A stretch of 9,531 bases of DNA from an uncultured Lachnospiraceae bacterium. GTDB lineage: Bacteria; Bacillota; Clostridia; Lachnospirales; Lachnospiraceae. Every line of letters starts with the position of its first letter. Position 1 is the stretch's first letter. Positions 6,561-9,531 of this stretch are shown piece after piece. The translations under genes and the position numbers were made by a program. The notes under the pieces were generated by a model that had not been told where the DNA came from, searched no databases, and saw only the letters and a program-made list of their open reading frames with translations. The stretch spans positions 1 to 9,531 of the forward strand of contig CAJUJK010000054.1 in the NCBI GenBank assembly GCA_910586705.1, in the 5' to 3' direction.

Positions 6561-6839
6561 TTACTTTACGACCGACATAAGCAGCCTTCTTAATTCTTCT
6601 TCGTTCTTAGGTTCCGATATCCCCGCTTTTATCAGAAAAGAAATAGCTATGTCTGCCGCCATCTTCACGCTGGTTATAATACTGTTCAGCACCATTCTGG
6701 AGTATATATTTTCAAAGCTGTCGGTCTCATCGCACCCGGACAGGATATTCTCCATCAGCCAGTCGCCCTGTTCAGAAAACCATCGGTCTATTTCCTGCCC
6801 TATGACGCTCCTTATCAGTTCACTTGTGCTGTCTTCCAT
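6561..6839 (-). CDS. Small acidic hypothetical protein in the late operon
   Basis: A 92-residue protein beginning MEDSTSELIRSVIGQEID. It appears wholly helical: an acidic amphipathic first half, then a more hydrophobic segment around SIITSVKMAADIAISFLIKAG (about residues 53-73), too polar for a sure membrane span. The end is charged (SEPKNEEELRRLLMSVVK). The ATG at 6839 follows GGGAGGAGG at good spacing and lies inside the end of the upstream gene (20-base overlap), indicating translational coupling. I do not recognise a family. Its place two genes before the tail chaperone would suit a minor tail or connector protein, but nothing in the sequence proves this. Confidence 0.75.
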   Translation of the reverse strand: MEDSTSELIRSVIGQEIDRWFSEQGDWLMENILSGCDETDSFENIYSRMVLNSIITSVKMAADIAISFLIKAGISEPKNEEELRRLLMSVVK

Positions 6840-7311
6840 CCTGCGCCTCCTCCCTCATTGCCATATCCAAATAGTGGAAAAACAACCTCCTTGCGCCGTA
6901 AAAATCCGTTTTCCCGTAAGGTATGCGCTCAATTTCACCCCGCGCCCAGAGTTTCTCCAAGGCGTCATAGGACTTATTTTCTTTCACGGAAAGTAAAATC
7001 CACTCTGCAATACCTTCATTCGCCGCATGAGCCGCAGACTGCACCATTTGGTCATACTGCCCCGATCTGACAATCATCATCAACTCTTCCAGCTTCTCCG
7101 GCGTAATGCCATAATCTGCATAAGAGGCTCTGGTGTTCTCCCGCTGCGCCCTGTGCTCCCAATACTGCCTGTTGTACTGCCGCACCTTGTCGCCGTTGTT
7201 GGCTCGCCACTCTCTCTGCTGCCTGTTGATCTTCTCCCGGTTCTTTGCCCGGTACCGCCTTTTATAATCCCTCCGCGCTTCCTGTGCCTGCAATGAAAGT
7301 TTTTCCGACAT
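6820..7311 (-). CDS. Basic phage hypothetical protein with a charged N-terminal helix
   Basis: A 163-residue protein. Residues 1-55 are extremely rich in Arg, Lys, Gln and Asn (EARRDYKRRYRAKNREKIN, then QYNRQYWEHRAQ), forming a basic helix that could bind nucleic acid. The C-terminal part ends with IPYGKTDFYGARRLFFHYLD, a motif type seen in small Firmicute phage and mobile-element proteins of unknown role. The start chosen is ATG 7311, behind GGAGGGCGGG. An in-frame ATG at 7365 would add 18 residues but has no ribosome binding site. The end overlaps the next gene by 20 bases. Possible roles include DNA binding in packaging or regulation; this is speculation from charge only. Confidence 0.75.
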   Translation of the reverse strand: MSEKLSLQAQEARRDYKRRYRAKNREKINRQQREWRANNGDKVRQYNRQYWEHRAQRENTRASYADYGITPEKLEELMMIVRSGQYDQMVQSAAHAANEGIAEWILLSVKENKSYDALEKLWARGEIERIPYGKTDFYGARRLFFHYLDMAMREEAQDGRQHK

Positions 7312-7388
7312 ATTTCCCGCCCTCCAATCTCCCTTTATTCCTTTCCTGTTTCTATTATCCGACATTGAAGGGCGGCGGTTGTACCGAG

Positions 7389-8333
7389 TTATTCTGCCGT
7401 TTCTGCTTCCTTACCCGCAGGGCGCACAAAGAATCCGCCCATGGCGCCGATCTGCTGGTCGCTGAGTCTCTGGAAATGGGACTCCGGCTTCGACCAGATA
7501 TCCGCAGTCACCTCATTTTCACTGACCGCCTTTTCCACCATATCCGCAACCACCTTAAATGCCTCCCTCTCGTCCGCGCCGGCTTTCCTCGCAAGGCTTC
7601 CGTATACTCTGGCATTTTGATTTTCAATCCCCATCTTCTCACAGTGATCCGAAACCAGCCGGAGCATCGTCGGGTTTCCTATGTTCTGGCTTACCATACC
7701 GTCAATCTCCGTGTCTGTCAGCTTAATCCCAGAATTTAGCAGACGCACCGCTGCCTCATCCAGACGGTTCCCGTTAGCTGAATAGAAGTCCGTCACATGC
7801 TTCTCATACTCTGCCTGCACCGTCTGTATCTCCTCCTTCGTCCGCCGCTGCAGTTCCATCACATTCCCCTTGTACTCCTCCTGCGCATCCAGATAACGTA
7901 CCTTCTCCCGCGCCAGATAGTGTTCGTCGCCTTTGAACTCCCGCTGATCTTCCTCCCAGCGTTTCTGTGCCGCATCCATCTTCTCCTTGAGCGCCCTTCT
8001 TTCTGGTGCCGCTTTGGCGTGGATTTCCTGCAAGTCCTTTAAATATCCGTCGAATGTGTCATGCTTCATAGCCGTGTGCTCCTTTCTGCCCTCTTTAATC
8101 GCATAGTAATCAACAATTTCCCTTTGCACCTTCTCCATAATTTTCCTTGCCGCCTCCACCATCTCTGGGGATTCCTCCGCATATACTGTTGAGGTAGCAT
8201 AAAACTCAGTTGCAAAAAGGGACATTTCTTTTCCGTTAACCATATACAGTCTGGTCATTCCTGTTTTCTCATCAAAGTTGTATTTTTTATAAAGGTGTTC
8301 ATCCACCTTCATCCCAAATACTTTTTTGTCCAT
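7389..8333 (-). CDS. Coiled-coil phage protein of unknown function, 314 residues
   Basis: The N-terminal ~60 residues look globular (KVFGMKVDEHLYKKYNFDEK and following). About residues 55-190 are a long charged helical region, rich in Glu, Lys, Gln and Arg and very likely coiled coil. A second domain has LDEAAVRLLNSGIKLTDTEI, then NPTMLRLVSDHCEKMG, and the C-terminus is AGKEAETAE. The LLNSGI...NPTMLRL pattern recalls hypothetical proteins of Firmicute phage structural regions; I cannot name a function. A scaffold-like role is possible given the coiled coil and location, but no capsid gene follows. The start is ATG 8333 because GGAGGAG lies 7 bases upstream; an in-frame ATG at 8348 overlaps that site and lacks its own. 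Confidence 0.8.
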   Translation of the reverse strand: MDKKVFGMKVDEHLYKKYNFDEKTGMTRLYMVNGKEMSLFATEFYATSTVYAEESPEMVEAARKIMEKVQREIVDYYAIKEGRKEHTAMKHDTFDGYLKDLQEIHAKAAPERRALKEKMDAAQKRWEEDQREFKGDEHYLAREKVRYLDAQEEYKGNVMELQRRTKEEIQTVQAEYEKHVTDFYSANGNRLDEAAVRLLNSGIKLTDTEIDGMVSQNIGNPTMLRLVSDHCEKMGIENQNARVYGSLARKAGADEREAFKVVADMVEKAVSENEVTADIWSKPESHFQRLSDQQIGAMGGFFVRPAGKEAETAE

Positions 8334-8350
8334 TATCTGCTCCTCCATTT

Positions 8351-8620
8351 TTAATCTATCACAATCTTTTCCGGCTTTACAAAGTAACTCCGAAGCTCCA
8401 CCTGAAACAGCGGTTCTCCCCTGTCCTCATGGTATTTTCTGAAATTCTTATTGACCTCCGCAAAGGTGTAATAAGCATTGATCAGCCGCTCCCACTGGGT
8501 CTTGTCCATCTTTTTCAGACAGTGCGGACATCTTGGCGGCTTATCGTCGTAATTCATGTTACGGTTGTATAATTCAAATTCCCCTTTACAATGGAAACAC
8601 CTTACTTTCAAATAATCCAT
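8351..8620 (-). CDS. Cys4 zinc-ribbon phage protein
   Basis: An 89-residue protein with C8-X2-C11 and C31-X2-C34 (CFHC and CPHC), the spacing of a zinc ribbon. A helical stretch around WERLINAYYTFAEVNKNF follows, then a short basic C-terminal part ending KPEKIVID. Small zinc-ribbon proteins are often found next to terminase genes and may touch DNA or the packaging complex. It starts at ATG 8620, with AAAGGGG about 11 bases upstream, a rather long spacing. The terminase TAG is 21 bases before it and in the same frame with no intervening stop. Zinc binding is well supported by the cysteines; the role is unknown. Confidence 0.8.
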   Translation of the reverse strand: MDYLKVRCFHCKGEFELYNRNMNYDDKPPRCPHCLKKMDKTQWERLINAYYTFAEVNKNFRKYHEDRGEPLFQVELRSYFVKPEKIVID

Positions 8621-8641
8621 GCTTTTTGTTTCCCCTTTCTG

Positions 8642-9531
8642 CTATGCCGAAGTTTCCCACGAGTTCATAATTCTGCTCAGTGAATACCTGAGCGCATCGA
8701 TACAGTGATTGTTCTTATCGGGATAGCCCGGTAACAGATTCCCGTCTTTGTCCCGGTCGTATTCGTATTCAATGATCTCCTTGTATGCACAGGGCGTTCT
8801 TGCCGGGTCAATGACAACCGTCCGGCGCTGCAGCCACTTCATGCCATATTCCACGCTGCCCGGTCGCTTATTGACGGCTTGCGCCCACACATCCCTAAAC
8901 CGCAGATCAAATATTGACTTTGGCTCCGCTGAATCACACATGATAAAATAATCATCATAATGTCGCCGCTTAATCTCCTTTGCCAGTTCCTCATTACTGA
9001 TTTTCCGACCCACATACTCATCCAAAAGATATACCTTTTCATGGTTCGGTCTGTAAGAGCACCTTATGAACGCCATCGGATCAGGCATCCACCCGAAATC
9101 GATTCCCTGATAGATACGGTCAAACTGCCACATCTCCTCATCCGTGATCGTGCGGATTTCCAGAAATTCAAAGACCTGCCCGCCCGTACCGACCGGCTCC
9201 CCTAAATATTCATGCCGGTATGCCTTCTCGTTGACTGCTTTTAAGTGCTCTGCATCATCAAGGAACTGCTGCCCCAGCCATTCCGGCGGCGCATCCAGAT
9301 AGCTGCTCTTATGCCGCATGGCATTGGCTCTTGGCTCGTTGATATACTGATTTGCCCAGTTACCGACACTGATCGGCGGATTGAAACTCTTAAACACAAC
9401 GAACTGTTCCCCGCCGCGGAGTACCGACTGCTGCACGGTTCGGATTTCCTCTATTCCGGCAAATTCGTCCAGTTCCTTGTAACGCGGCGAAATAAAATAC
9501 CCATCTACTGTAGCTTTCCTGCAGATTAAAT
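8642..9531 (-). CDS. terL: Terminase large subunit, PBSX-like family (5' partial at window edge)
   Basis: The packaging motor subunit that couples ATP hydrolysis to DNA translocation and cuts the concatemer. 295 residues are visible. The end of the ATPase domain has ELDEFAGIEEIRTVQQSVLRGG, then FKSFNPPISVGNWANQY (coupling region). The whole C-terminal RNase H-like nuclease follows, with its three acidic positions in place: D144 in QGIDFG, D199 in MCDSAEP and D278 in NNHCIDALRY (visible numbering). The frame is open through base 9531, so the N-terminus with Walker A is outside the window; the GTG at 9436 is not the real start. The segment before ELDEF (GYFISPRYK) is unlike the hydrophobic Walker B strand I expect for this family; see findings. 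It ends in TAG, in frame with the zinc-ribbon gene. It heads the minus-strand late operon in this window. Confidence 0.93.
   Translation of the reverse strand, partial: LICRKATVDGYFISPRYKELDEFAGIEEIRTVQQSVLRGGEQFVVFKSFNPPISVGNWANQYINEPRANAMRHKSSYLDAPPEWLGQQFLDDAEHLKAVNEKAYRHEYLGEPVGTGGQVFEFLEIRTITDEEMWQFDRIYQGIDFGWMPDPMAFIRCSYRPNHEKVYLLDEYVGRKISNEELAKEIKRRHYDDYFIMCDSAEPKSIFDLRFRDVWAQAVNKRPGSVEYGMKWLQRRTVVIDPARTPCAYKEIIEYEYDRDKDGNLLPGYPDKNNHCIDALRYSLSRIMNSWETSA

Noticed and set aside
9484..9531. 3' end of a group I or group II intron, or an intein, interrupting terL
   Set aside because: The unusual residues before ELDEF suggested it, but no intron core, domain V hairpin or intein C-terminal His-Asn motif is visible in the short stretch available, so it is kept only as one possibility in a finding.
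1..9531. CRISPR array, insertion sequence or diversity-generating retroelement
   Set aside because: No regularly spaced repeats, no transposase or reverse transcriptase gene, and no template/variable repeat pair were found.

Overview
The window looks like part of a temperate tailed phage (siphovirus type) or a phage-derived element of a Firmicute, most likely a gut Clostridia/Lachnospiraceae-type host. Reasons: strong GGAGG-type ribosome binding sites, moderate base composition, a PBSX-type large terminase, and a tape measure protein of the kind common in clostridial prophages. The taxonomic call is inference from gene style; no ribosomal or housekeeping gene is present.

Layout. On the + strand, the last codons of a possible small gene (to 72) overlap the start of a complete tyrosine integrase (69-1343). 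Next comes a 400-base non-coding attachment region (1344-1745). It holds a terminator-like hairpin, a 23-bp fragment matching the 3' end of a tRNA gene (minus orientation), and several short repeats that could be integrase or excisionase arm sites. Everything from 9531 down to 1746 is one tightly packed minus-strand operon. In transcription order it encodes: the large terminase (5' end outside the window), a Cys4 zinc-ribbon protein, a coiled-coil protein, a basic phage protein, a small acidic protein, a probable tail assembly chaperone, a 52-residue protein, and a 1330-residue tape measure protein. A strong terminator-like hairpin sits between the 52-residue gene and the tape measure gene.

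How it fits together. Late genes and the integrase converge on the att core, as in the circular map of a temperate phage. The tRNA fragment has element-type DNA on both sides and no tRNA 5' half. This reads best as attP (a circular or excised form, or a circularly permuted assembly) or as the junction of two tandem copies.

What is odd. Only about 2.8 kb separates the terminase from the tape measure gene, and no portal, capsid, connector or major tail protein is recognisable there. No distal-tail, baseplate or lysis gene lies between the tape measure gene and att. The element may therefore be rearranged, defective or satellite-like, or its head genes may lie elsewhere. Other points of interest are the hairpin in front of the tape measure gene, with a short ORF running through it; two TAG-terminated genes that are each in frame with the next gene; an atypical Walker B segment at the visible edge of the terminase; and a possible translational coupling switch at the integrase start.
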